Shown: piece by piece, positions 29,808-38,674 of the stretch
How positions within the stretch are numbered: position 1 is the first letter of the stretch
Layout of the letters: each line of letters begins with the position of its first letter
DNA from: Paracerasibacillus soli
GTDB lineage: Bacteria; Bacillota; Bacilli; Bacillales; Amphibacillaceae
Length of the DNA: 64,000 nucleotides
Reading direction: 5' to 3' (one strand)
Assembly (NCBI RefSeq): GCF_034006335.1
Contig: NZ_JAWDIQ010000001.1
The notes under the pieces: generated by a model
Databases searched by the model: none
The model's input: only the letters and a program-made list of their open reading frames with translations
What the model was told of the DNA's origin: nothing
Program-made: the position numbers and the translations under genes

Positions 29808-30059
29808 CTAAACAACACCTCCATGCTCCTTTGTTATTACTATATGTGTAAAAGTCTTTATTGCTATGGTTATTTGTCACGGATTTTACGATTTATTAGG
29901 AAATCCCCCTGATTGAATATTTCGATACAACGAAAAGGCTGTTCTTACTTGTCGAGTTAATGGGGTAAATTCCACGAATTACTTGGTGATATTATCCCTT
30001 ACACCCCATTGTCAGCCATCATAAGATAAACTAGGGATATTTTGATTGGAGGGAAAAAG

Positions 30060-30325
30060 ATGGGAGTCCAACAATATCAGCAAATGTGTATGAGATATAA
30101 GGGAAGGGCAGTTGAAATTAGAACAAAGGATGGAAAGGCTCACCGTGGAATTATTCAACATGTTGATCATCGAAGAGTATATATTCAGCCAATGGATAGG
30201 CGACGTGGTTTAGGTGGATTTGGTTATGGATTTTGGGGGCCCGGCTGGGGGTAGCAGGTTTTGGAATAGGAATTGCCTTGGGATCCATTGCTACTTTAGC
30301 ATTAATACCTTGGGGATTCTGGTAA
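30060..30325 (+). CDS. Small basic protein with Sm-like stretch and Gly-rich tail (frameshifted)
   Basis: ATG 30060 after GGAGGGAAAAAG opens MGVQQYQQMCMRYKGRAVEI. The segment GRAVEIRTKDGKAHRGIIQH followed by VDHRRVYIQP resembles a short Sm/Lsm-type beta barrel. A GLGGFGYGFWGPGWG linker follows. The frame breaks at the G5 run at 30246-30250; one added G leads into a hydrophobic tail FGIGIALGSIATLALIPWGF with a stop at 30325, for ~88 residues. Similar small proteins occur in Bacillales; the function is unknown. The Sm comparison is my reading, not a proven hit. Confidence 0.6.
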
Positions 30326-30339
30326 TTTTATTAGATAAT

Positions 30340-30372
30340 AAACAGACGTTTTATGATATTCGTCTGTTTTTA
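30340..30372 (+). terminator. Intrinsic terminator after the Sm-like small protein gene
   Basis: AAACAGACG (30340-30348) pairs perfectly with CGTCTGTTT (30361-30369), followed by TTTA. Confidence 0.82.
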
Positions 30373-30494
30373 CATAACCATCAACGCTTGATTTGCAAAA
30401 ATACGTCTAAATTGTGTAAATAGGGCAGGTACCTTTTCCATTTTATTATGATATGCATACATTACTATAAGGTAAATGATAAGGAGGTGTTTCT

Positions 30495-30752
30495 ATGTTT
30501 CCTATGGGCCCACCTCGTCAACCGCGTCAAGTTCGGCGCGAGCACATGCCAAGCAGACAATCGCTATTTAGGCAAAGACAAATACCAAAGCAAAAAACAC
30601 AAGGAATAGGAAATGTTGTTTCCATGTTTCAAGCGCCTGATGGGAATATTGATATGGAAAAAGTATCGACTACTATTTCGCATGTAAGTAAATTATACGG
30701 TCAAGTGAGTCCGATGATTAGTCCGCTCTTGTCGAGATTCATAAAAAAGTAG
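30495..30752 (+). CDS. YppG/YqfQ-like small protein
   Basis: Intact 85-residue protein with an ideal AAGGAGGTG site. The first half is Arg/Gln/Pro-rich (PRQPRQVRREHMPSRQSLFR). The second half, VVSMFQAPDGNIDMEKVSTT then ISHVSKLYGQVSPMISPLLS, resembles the conserved C-terminal part of YppG-like proteins of Bacillales. It has no known enzymatic function; a spore or envelope role is suspected for relatives. The methyltransferase gene starts 24 bp further on. Confidence 0.6.
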   Translation: MFPMGPPRQPRQVRREHMPSRQSLFRQRQIPKQKTQGIGNVVSMFQAPDGNIDMEKVSTTISHVSKLYGQVSPMISPLLSRFIKK

Positions 30753-30776
30753 GGATATAAAAAGGCGGCGTATATA

Positions 30777-31493
30777 TTGAAAAATAAATATCTTAACAGT
30801 CTTGCATATTTGGGAGTTGGTGGCGCACATCCTGGTGGATTTCAACTTACCAAGTATATTTTATCTAAGGAAGAAATTACAAATGAAAAAAAGATTTTAG
30901 ATGTAGGTTGTGGTACAGGGAAAACAGCTGCATATATTGCAAAAAACTTTCGGTGTAATGTAACAGCGTTAGATGTGCATCCGGAAATGCTTAAGAAGGC
31001 ACGGAGGCGTTTTACAAATCAAAGTTTACCGATAAACGTTGTAGAAGGCAGTGTAGAAAATGTACCGTTTGAGCAGGAAATGTTCGACATCGTATTAGTG
31101 GAATCTGTTATCGTATTTACAGATGTAACGAAGACATTGGCTGAATTAAAACGTATATTAAATCATGATGGTGTTCTTTATGCAATTGAAATGGTACTGG
31201 AAAGTAATTCAGAACAATTAAGTCTAAACGCTATAAAAGATTTTTATGGTGTTCCAGAAATTTTTACTGAGCAGGAGTGGGAACAAGCATTTCGAAATGC
31301 GGGTTTTACATCTATAAAAATAGAAAAATATGAAATAGATGAAGCTGATTTTAATTTAGAACAAGCACCGGAATTTGAACTATCAAATAATGAAAATATG
31401 GATGAATATTATGCGATGCTATTTGATCATCAAGTACTGTCTGAAACATTTAAACACAAACTAGGCTTTCGTATTTTTAAGTGTACTTTATAA
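30777..31493 (+). CDS. Class I SAM-dependent methyltransferase
   Basis: Intact 238-residue protein starting at TTG 30777, eight bases after AAAGGCGG. Motif I is ILDVGCGTGKTAAYIA, motif II ALDVHPEMLKKARRRF, and FDIVLVESVIVFTDVTKTL plus LKRILNHDGVLYAIEMVLE complete the Rossmann core. The AHPGGFQLTKYIL start is shared with small-molecule methyltransferases of the UbiE/arsenite group. The substrate is unknown. It may share a transcript with the YppG-like gene. Confidence 0.82.
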   Translation: MKNKYLNSLAYLGVGGAHPGGFQLTKYILSKEEITNEKKILDVGCGTGKTAAYIAKNFRCNVTALDVHPEMLKKARRRFTNQSLPINVVEGSVENVPFEQEMFDIVLVESVIVFTDVTKTLAELKRILNHDGVLYAIEMVLESNSEQLSLNAIKDFYGVPEIFTEQEWEQAFRNAGFTSIKIEKYEIDEADFNLEQAPEFELSNNENMDEYYAMLFDHQVLSETFKHKLGFRIFKCTL

Positions 31494-31524
31494 TGTAAAG
31501 AATGGCATGTCACATGATAAGTAA

Positions 31525-31642
31525 AGGGGCTGGGACAAAACAAAGTGTTAAACCCCTCAACTACTACACTTCGTTTAAACGCTGAACTTTTACTTGTTAT
31601 AGTAGTTAAACGAGGGATTCAGATGCTTACGTCCCAACCTCT
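31525..31642. repeat. 118-bp nested inverted repeat between convergent genes
   Basis: Outer arms AGGGGCTGGGAC and GTCCCAACCTCT pair at 10 of 12 positions. An inner stem pairs CCCTC-AACTACTA (31554-31566) with TAGTAGTT-AAACGAGGG (31600-31616), enclosing GTTTAAAC. It lies between the methyltransferase and adhA stops and could end transcription from both sides, but it is longer and more layered than the other terminators here. Confidence 0.65.
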
Positions 31643-31654
31643 TCATTCCATGTA

Positions 31655-32679
31655 TTACTTATTGTAATGCATGTCCAACACCATGCGGCCTTGAATTTTA
31701 CCTTCTTCCATCTCTTGGAATATTTGATTAATATCCTCTAGAGGTCGAGTATGGACAACTGGTACAACTTTTCCTTCTGCTCCAAATTGAAAAGCTTCTT
31801 CTAAGTCTTTCCTTGTTCCAACGAGTGAACCTACCACTTCTATGCCATCAAGTACTGTTTTGACTATTTCAAGATCCATAGTTTCTGGAGGTAGCCCCAC
31901 TGCTACTACTTTTGATGCTGCTCGAACGCAGTTTACTGCTTCATTAAAGGCTGTTTTTGATACAGCAGTTACAACTGCAGCATGTGCTCCACCAACCTGT
32001 TCTTGTATCCATTTGCCAGAATCACCAACTGTAACAGGATTACATAATAAATCAGCTCCAACCTCTTTTGCTAGTGCTAATTTATCGTCATTAATATCAA
32101 TTGCAATTACTTTTGCATTAAATACATTTTTGGCGTATTGAATTGCTAAGTTACCTAGTCCGCCACAACCATAAATAGCAATCCATTGACCTGGTTTTAT
32201 ATTTGACACTTTAATAGCTTTGTAACATGTTACACCAGCACATGTAATACTACTTGCTTCCGCTGGATCCAATCCCTGGGGACTTTCACAGCATAGTCTG
32301 CAGCAACAATACATTGCTCTGCCATCGCACCATGAACAGAAAAACCAGCGTTTTTTACTTCACGGCAAAATGTCTCACGACCAGTTACACAATATTCACA
32401 TGTACCACAACCTTCATAGAACCAAGCTATACTGACACGGTCTCCGACTTTTAAACTTGTTACATCATCGGCAATTTCTCGAACAATACCTATCCCTTCG
32501 TGACCAGGTATTCTGCCAGGTACTGCACCGAAGTCTCCTTTTATAACATGTAAATCTGTATGGCATACTCCGCAATATTCTACATCGACAAGTGCTTGTC
32601 CATTTTGTAACTTTGGAAGAGTAACATCTTTAATTTCGACTTTTCCTACATGTGTTTCACTGACAACGGCTGCTTTCAT
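31655..32679 (-). CDS. adhA: Zinc-dependent alcohol dehydrogenase AdhA (frameshifted)
   Basis: Medium-chain NAD-dependent dehydrogenase converting aldehydes and alcohols during fermentation. ATG 32679 follows AGGAGGAATG. Catalytic zinc ligands appear in EYCGVCHTDLHV and GHEGIG; the structural zinc Cys cluster is GCGTCEYCVTGRETFC. The frame breaks near 32275 at a C run; one added C gives KVPQGLDPAEASSITCAGVT. The NAD fold is IYGCGGLGNLAIQYAKN and LVGTRKDLEEAF follows. Length ~341 residues. Closely similar to staphylococcal Adh as I recall it. The Rex-like operator upstream fits control by NADH/NAD ratio. Confidence 0.92.
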
Positions 32680-32717
32680 CGTTCATTCCTCCTAAAAGAA
32701 AGTAATAGATTCATAGT

Positions 32718-32745
32718 ATGTGAAATGTTTCACAATTAAATTATA
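32718..32745 (-). promoter_or_regulatory. Rex-binding site at the adhA promoter
   Basis: On the minus strand TTGTGAAACATTTCACAT (32735-32718) matches the Rex consensus TTGTGAA-N4-TTCACAA at all but the last base. It lies just after a TATAAT -10 box (32745-32740) and ~40 bp before the start codon, so it would cover the transcription start. Rex represses fermentative genes until NADH rises. Confidence 0.85.
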
Positions 32746-32762
32746 AACCGGATTTTTAAAAA

Positions 32763-32800
32763 AAGCTAGCGATATCATAATCATTCGCTAGCTTTTACTT
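32763..32800. terminator. Bidirectional hairpin between adhA promoter and hsp20
   Basis: AAGCTAGCGA (32763-32772) pairs perfectly with TCGCTAGCTT (32785-32794). T-rich sequence flanks both sides, so it could end the leftward hsp20 transcript. Confidence 0.8.
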
Positions 32801-32817
32801 TTACTTTTCGTTGATAT

Positions 32818-33257
32818 TTAAAAAAGTCCAGATGATTTTGGTTTAGGCACAGTAATAGTGAGTAGTCCTTCATGAAAAAGGCTTGAGTAGTTTTTTGGGG
32901 ATAATAAAAGGTAATGTTACGACTTGTTCAAGTCTTTCTGCTGCATGCTTGTGAAGGGAGTGGTTATTATGAATATCTTGTTGGAGTTCTTGTGTGTTGT
33001 TTTTTGCTCGGATAAAAACCTTACTCTCCACGATTTCAATTTCAATTTGCTTAAGACTAAATCCTGGTAATTCTGCTTCAATAATAAAATCAGTTTTCTC
33101 TTCCGAACATGTACCCAAAATGATTTTGTGTTCATGATGTTATGAAAAGGTTTAAATGAATCCTGAAAAAAAAAGAGTCCATACGCTTCATCATATCATG
33201 TAAGGGAGACATATCGACTTGAAAGCCTCTTGGATTTTGATTCCGCTTATCGTCCAT
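32818..33257 (-). CDS. Hsp20/alpha-crystallin small heat-shock protein (multiple frameshifts)
   Basis: ATG 33257 follows GAGGAGGAG and opens MDDKRNQNPRGFQVDMSPLH. A T9 run near 33167 breaks the frame. The middle reads EEKTDFIIEAELPGFSLKQI then EIEIVESKVFIRAK, the beta core of Hsp20, and ERLEQVVTLPFIIP. A further break near 32890 leads to HEGLLTITVPKPKSSGLF, the conserved C-terminal GLLTITVPK. At least three indels are needed to give ~146 residues. Small Hsps hold unfolding proteins; some Bacillus members (CotM, CotP) are spore coat proteins, an alternative here. Confidence 0.75.
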
Positions 33258-33451
33258 GATACTCCTCCTCGCATAATGTATTCATAATGGGGGCATTACT
33301 TGAATGATTTTCTATTATATAAAATATGCAGCGTACTTGAAGAGGTAGTGGGCTGTAGTAAAAATGTCTAAAGTTTTTATATATTTATTGTAGGTCAAGA
33401 ATTTACCTCCCTCCTCATTGGCATATGAAGAGGGGAGGGAAATGAACAATA

Positions 33452-34213
33452 TCATTCATTTTGAAACCGATAAATAAATTGCATCCGTTCATTAAATAAA
33501 GCGGGATAGGATAAGAAACCAAGCATGACACTCGTAATGACAGCAGTAGTTAATAGCAAAAAAAGGACGAGTAGTTGAAAAAGTACAGCTTGAATTGGAT
33601 CGGCACCTGCAATGATTTGTCCACTCATCATACCGGGTAATTGAACGAGGCCAATTGTTTTTTGACTCTCAATTGTAGGTATAGTGCTCGCTTTAATCGA
33701 TTGGATAAGCTGTCGATGAATAGCCTGTTTTGGTGTACCGCCAAGGGATAATATTAATTCGGATTCTTCTTGATGTGCCTCAATTTCTGCTGTAAAACGA
33801 TTTAAAAATAAAATAGATAATACCATGGAGTTTCCAATGACCATACCACTTAATGGAATCACATATTGTGCGGTTGCTGGTGTGATGTTTAAGCCGATTA
33901 AGATACTCTGTGTTAATATTTCTACAAAGACAAATGTAGCAACAAGTTTCCATGTAATTCCTTTTATAAATGCTCCTTTTTTACGGGCATTTTGTGTTGC
34001 AGCAGCAATCATTAGCGTAATCATTAAGAAAATATATAAAAAGTTTTCTGTTGAAAATACAAAGTGTAATATGTATCCTACAGCTAATAATTGGATGATT
34101 GAACGAATTGTTGCGATGAATGTGTCTTTTTCTAATCCTAATTTTAGGGACTTCGATAATGTAATTGGGACAAGTACAAATATTAATGCAATAGATAAAG
34201 TAATATAATTCAT
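33452..34213 (-). CDS. fetB: FetB-type ABC transporter permease (YjkA-like)
   Basis: Intact 253-residue membrane protein with about seven helices starting MNYITLSIALIFVLVPITLS. It shows EAHQEESELILSLGGTPKQA and IGLVQLPGMMSGQIIAGADP, both typical of the FetB/YbbM/YjkA family (UPF0014). E. coli FetAB exports iron under peroxide stress. It overlaps the fetA end by four bases (ATGA), so the two subunits are translationally coupled. No Fur box was seen nearby. Confidence 0.87.
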   Translation of the reverse strand: MNYITLSIALIFVLVPITLSKSLKLGLEKDTFIATIRSIIQLLAVGYILHFVFSTENFLYIFLMITLMIAAATQNARKKGAFIKGITWKLVATFVFVEILTQSILIGLNITPATAQYVIPLSGMVIGNSMVLSILFLNRFTAEIEAHQEESELILSLGGTPKQAIHRQLIQSIKASTIPTIESQKTIGLVQLPGMMSGQIIAGADPIQAVLFQLLVLFLLLTTAVITSVMLGFLSYPALFNERMQFIYRFQNE

Positions 34214-34944
34214 GATTCATCCCCCCGAATAAATTGTTTCACTAGTTCAGATTTTGGATGATCAAGCAATGTGCTATCCCCTTGTTCGACGAGTTCGCCA
34301 TTCATCATGACCCATGTATAATCTCCAATCGTACGCGCCTGATCTAAGTTATGTGTAATCCAAACAATTGTTGTATACAATTCTTTATTTATTTTTTGAA
34401 TTAAATTTTCAATATCACGTTTTGACACACGATCTAAAGAAGAAGTAATTTCATCGAGCAATAATGTTTTGGGTTTGTTTACGAGTGTACGTGCGATAGA
34501 AAGCTTTTGGCGTTGTCCTCCGGATAAATCCTTTACCTGCCGTGATAAATAGCTCCCATCAAGGCCAACTAATTCAAGTAAGTGTTCTGCTTTTTCTTTA
34601 GGTAAACTTTTATTTTGAAGAACCATTGGAAGAGCTATATTCATTTCAACAGTTCCATTAATCATTGTAGCTTGTTGTAAAGCAAGTGCAATATTATGAC
34701 GTAGTTGGACAGGCTGGTAATCGTTTATATGCTTACCGTCAACATATATATCTCCAGAGATTGGAGAGATAAGTCCATTCATTAGTTTGAAAAGGGTAGT
34801 TTTCCCTGCGCCAGAAGGGCCAACTAATGTTGTAATTTTTCCCGAGGGGATTTCACCATTAATATTTTTTAAAATATGTAGATCATTTCGCTTATAGTTT
34901 ACGTTACTAAAAAAAATTGCAGGTTGCTTTTCCAATCCGAACAC
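34210..34944 (-). CDS. fetA: FetA-type ABC transporter ATPase (YjkB-like)
   Basis: Intact 244-residue ATPase: Walker A VGPSGAGKTTLFKL, Q-loop LALQQATM, signature KDLSGGQRQKLSIARTL, Walker B TLLLDEITSSLD and the H-loop WITHNLDQ. Placed directly before and overlapping fetB, it forms the two-gene FetAB exporter. B. subtilis homologues are YjkB/YjkA. The substrate in this host is inferred from E. coli. Confidence 0.88.
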   Translation of the reverse strand: MFGLEKQPAIFFSNVNYKRNDLHILKNINGEIPSGKITTLVGPSGAGKTTLFKLMNGLISPISGDIYVDGKHINDYQPVQLRHNIALALQQATMINGTVEMNIALPMVLQNKSLPKEKAEHLLELVGLDGSYLSRQVKDLSGGQRQKLSIARTLVNKPKTLLLDEITSSLDRVSKRDIENLIQKINKELYTTIVWITHNLDQARTIGDYTWVMMNGELVEQGDSTLLDHPKSELVKQFIRGDES

Positions 34945-35155
34945 CCCTATACTTAAAATTTTAAAACTGCAAAATGTTTAATAGTTGCAAAGGGAAAAGA
35001 TAAAAGAAAAATGTAAGATGTTTATGGCGCATGAACGTATAATGAAAGTTTTTACTCTTTTATTATCCATGTAATGATTCGTATCGTAAACGAATATGCA
35101 TAGTTAGGAGGAGTTGTCCAATACAATTTAGTCAACTCCTCAAAATGGGGTGGAT

Positions 35156-35771
35156 ATGGTGCAACATGAAATAAAAAAAGGGTTGCTCGTTATATTAGGT
35201 GGTAGTTTACAAGGTCTAGGCATGGGGTTGTTTTTATTTCCGCAATCTATTCCTTCCGGTGGTGCTGGAGGAATTACGATTATCATTCATTATTTATTGA
35301 ATATTCCAGTCGGTATTGCTTTATGGATTGTAAATTTTTCGCTTATTTTTTTGGGGATTACATATTTAGGGAAGCGGTTTGCTTTATGGACATTTATAGG
35401 AATAACAATAACTTCAATGACAGTTCACTTTATAGAAAATCTGATTTTATTACCAAATCGGAATTTAATAATCGACATTGTTTTTGGTTCCATTTTTTTA
35501 GGTACAGGAATTGGAATACCATGCGTCAGGGTGTATCTAATGGCGGAATCGGTGTTATTGCAATTTTATTTGCATATCGAAAGGATATTTTACCGGAAAA
35601 CCGCTATTCTACATGAATTGTTTCATTTTTTTCGTAACGGCTGTCATTGTTAATTGGAAAATTATCTTTTTTGCCCTTATCAGCCAATGGATCTCGGCAT
35701 ATATGATTGATTACGTGTATACAATGCGAATATATAATAGTTATACGTTTGGCTGGCGGAAAAAGCCTTAA
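35156..35771 (+). CDS. YitT/DUF161 family membrane protein (two frameshifts)
   Basis: ATG 35156 follows GGGGTGG. Helices include LLVILGGSLQGLGMGLFLFP and the family motif IPSGGAGGITIIIHYLLNIP with VGIALWIVNFSLIFLG. Breaks near 35519 and 35610 hide MRQGVSNGGIGVIAILFAYR and the last helix CFIFFVTAVIVNWKIIFFAL. The tail ends SYTFGWRKKP at 35771. Restored length ~204 residues, shorter than full YitT (~280) because the C-terminal soluble domain is absent. The stop overlaps that of the convergent MFS gene by four bases. Confidence 0.75.
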
Positions 35772-37005
35772 ATATATTTATAGCGAAACCGTGTATTTTT
35801 ATTTTCTTTGCCATCTAAGCCTTTCACTTTAATTAATAACAAAATTAATATGAACACAAGTATAGTCAATGCGCCAATCGATAGAAACATACCTGCTCGA
35901 GACCAATCCATTAGCCTTGCAAAAATTGGCGGACCTATTGCAACCCCGATAAAACGTACAGAACCATATAAAGATGTAACAAAACCACGACGTTCTTTTC
36001 CAACAGATCCAGTAATCATGCTATTAATACAAGGCAAGGAGAGGCCTGCGCCGACACTACTTAATGCGAGGACAGCTAAAAAAGGAACTAATTTTTCAAC
36101 TAAAACGAGCGTACAATACGATATGGTCATAAGCGAAAAACCAATTAGCATGATTTTTTTCATACGGACAAGATTTTTGCCAATTTTTCCACCGGTAATG
36201 TATGCTGTTGTGACCATAAAGAGTAAAGGTATAGCCAAAACTAAACCCTTTATAAATCCTTCTAAATTGTGTTTTTCCTCAAGAATATCAGATAGGTAAA
36301 ATAAGATACCAAATAGTGTAAACAAACACGTTCCTCCGGCAAGGTACATGACAAACAACCATCTGCCTTCCAGCTTAAAAACACTTAATAAGCCAAGTGC
36401 GTATTTGCGGAATGGTGGAGGTGCTTTGCGGTAACCTTTTTCTCTTATGAAAAACCAAACGAGAAATACGGTTAAAATACTAAGTATTGGAAAAGCAAAT
36501 AAAACGGCGTACCAAACAATTAAACCAAATAGTGCCCCAAGTATAGGTGAGAGAACTTTTCCTAAACCATTGGACGCCTCCACAATCCCCAATACTCTAC
36601 TTTGTTCACCGCCTTTAAATAAGTCTCCTGTTAATGCCATTGCAATTGGCGCTGTTCCGGCGGCACCGATTCCCTGTATAGTCCTTCCTATCATAATCCA
36701 TATATATGGATTCGAAAAAACGCAGCAGCGATGCCAGAAAAAATCCCACCTAAACTAAATAAAACGAGAGAAGGAATGATAATGATTTTTCTGGAAAATC
36801 GATCAGACAAGTAACCTAGGATCGGAATAAAAATTGCAGCAGCAATGGAATAGACTGTAATCGTTAAACTTACTTGCATTTGCGATATTTTCAGTGAAGA
36901 TTTCATGGCTGGAAGGACTGGAATGAGCATGGAATTTCCCAATGTTGTAATTAAAGGGATTGCTCCAATTGCCATGATGGCCATTGTATTTTTCTTTGCT
37001 GCCAT
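35768..37005 (-). CDS. MFS transporter, multidrug-efflux type (frameshifted)
   Basis: ATG 37005, ten bases after AGGAG, opens MAAKKNTMAIMAIGAIPLIT. The MFS loop LGYLSDRFSRKIIIIPSLVL follows helix 2. The frame breaks near 36718 at a T run; one added T gives AAFFSNPYIWIMIGRTIQGI and then GAAGTAPIAMALTGDLFKGG. About 12 helices over ~412 residues. Motif C-like GIVEASNGLGKVLSPILGAL suggests an antiporter. The DUF3231 gene lies 29 bp upstream in the same direction, so both are likely cotranscribed. Confidence 0.82.
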
Positions 37006-37033
37006 TTTTTGAACACTCCTACTTTGACTTTCG

Positions 37034-37530
37034 TTATTTGATATTAATTGGTGGCGCTGTATACCAGCCCTTTTCTTTTGCAATTTGAATCAGTTTAAAT
37101 TCAAATTCACTTAATTGCGTTGGAAATCTTGAAATAACGTACGGATGTCCTGAAATATAGAAATTCCGACCAAATAACTACAGGCTAGTTTACTATTTAA
37201 TAGTTCTTTGAGAACAAGTTGGACAATTTCAGAGTCATTAAACCTTGCTCCGGCTGGAATATCTTGTACTTCAACATTTGGGCGATCAGGTGGAGAAGGT
37301 GGAAGTCGAATACCAGTTTCCTTTAATATCGCCTCGACTTGTTCTTGTTCTTCTTTAAAAAGATTTTCCAACATGTCATTTAAGATTTCATTTAATTGTT
37401 GGTCATCTGTGTGATTGATAAACACTTGCAATGTCACCATGTAACATTGGGTGTTATATAAGTACGACCAAAGATGGAATACTTCTCCTGAATGAAAAGG
37501 CTCCATTTGTTTTCCATTAAAAACGGCCAT
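37034..37530 (-). CDS. DUF3231 family protein (frameshifted near C-terminus)
   Basis: ATG 37530 follows AGGAGGTTTT. The body MAVFNGKQMEPFHSGEVFHL then WSYLYNTQCYMVTLQVFINH is typical of DUF3231, a ferritin-like four-helix protein of Bacillales with unknown role. The frame ends early at 37111, but the adjoining frame carries TQLSEFEFKLIQIAKEKGWY then TAPPINIK, the usual family C-terminus. One indel near 37120 joins them for ~165 residues. It is followed directly by the MFS pump. Confidence 0.78.
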
Positions 37531-37680
37531 AAAAAAACCTCCTAAAAAGATTGTTCATGTTATGTTTTCCTATTTGTTAATAAAATATGTTCTCTATATG
37601 TGTTTGGACAGGAACTAACATTTTTTATTTCACATAGGCTAACATGGAGTCATTTCAACGTATAAAGGATGGGGAGGAAT

Positions 37681-38652
37681 ATGAGAACGTGGAAGTTCTT
37701 ACTTTTAAGCATAATAAGTTTTTGTTTGATATTGGTTGGCTGTCAAAACTCGCAGGATTCTGATAAGGCCCGTGCAAAAGATGAAGAAAAGATTGTACGA
37801 ATAGGCTTTCAGAAAAATTGCCCTTTTGTTATTTTAAAAGGATTAGGAACACTTGAAGAACGTCTTGCATCATTAGGATATAAAGTGGAATGGAAGGAGT
37901 TTCAAGCAGGGCCCGCATTAGTTGAGGCCTTAAATGCTGGTAGTATAGATGTTGGCAGAACAGGAAATTCCCCTGTTATTTTTGCACAAGCAGCTGGTAC
38001 AACATTTGTAACATTGGCGGCGGGGTTACCTAAATTTCATGGTAGTGGTATTTTAGTACCGAAGGATTCGGATATTCAATCGCTACATGATTTGGAAGGA
38101 AAAAAGATAGGATTTGCGAAAGGATCAAGCTCACATTATTTACTTGTAAAGGCTTTGGAAAAAGCAGGTGTAGCGTATACAGACATTATACCAGCCTATC
38201 TCCAACCAGGTGATGCGCGCGTTGCTTTTGAACAAGGAAATATTGACGCGATGGTCGTTTGGGATCCTTTTACAGCTTCTACACAATTGGATTCAGATGG
38301 CATTTTATTAGTAAGTGGGGAGGGTCTATCAACAGATCGGGATTTTTTTATTGCAACTGAATCATTTGCAAATAAACACGCTGACATTGCTTCGATCATT
38401 ATAGAAGAGGTTGAGAAATCATCCGAATGGGCAAATGAACATCATCATGAACTGGTAGAAATGTTAGTGCCAATTTTAAATTTAGATGAAGCAGCCATTA
38501 GTATGGCGGTGGAAAGAAGAATTTACGGTGTTGAAGAAATCAATGATGAGATTATTGCTGAACAACAAGACATTGCTAAGATGTTTTATGAATTGGAGAT
38601 TATTCCGCATGAAATTGATGTGAAAGAAGTCATGAAAATAAGTATCAATTGA
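37681..38652 (+). CDS. ssuA: Aliphatic sulfonate ABC transporter substrate-binding lipoprotein SsuA
   Basis: Intact ~323-residue lipoprotein. ATG 37681 places a signal peptide ending LILVGC in the right position; ATG 37669 is too close to its site. The mature domain reads KIVRIGFQKNCPFVILKGLG, AGSIDVGRTGNSPVIFAQAA, GKKIGFAKGSSSHYLLVKAL and IDAMVVWDPFTA, the typical SsuA/TauA order. It captures alkanesulfonates outside the membrane as a sulfur source. First gene of ssuACB. Confidence 0.88.
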   Translation: MRTWKFLLLSIISFCLILVGCQNSQDSDKARAKDEEKIVRIGFQKNCPFVILKGLGTLEERLASLGYKVEWKEFQAGPALVEALNAGSIDVGRTGNSPVIFAQAAGTTFVTLAAGLPKFHGSGILVPKDSDIQSLHDLEGKKIGFAKGSSSHYLLVKALEKAGVAYTDIIPAYLQPGDARVAFEQGNIDAMVVWDPFTASTQLDSDGILLVSGEGLSTDRDFFIATESFANKHADIASIIIEEVEKSSEWANEHHHELVEMLVPILNLDEAAISMAVERRIYGVEEINDEIIAEQQDIAKMFYELEIIPHEIDVKEVMKISIN

Positions 38653-38674
38653 TAGTAGTAGGGAGAGGGGGCTA

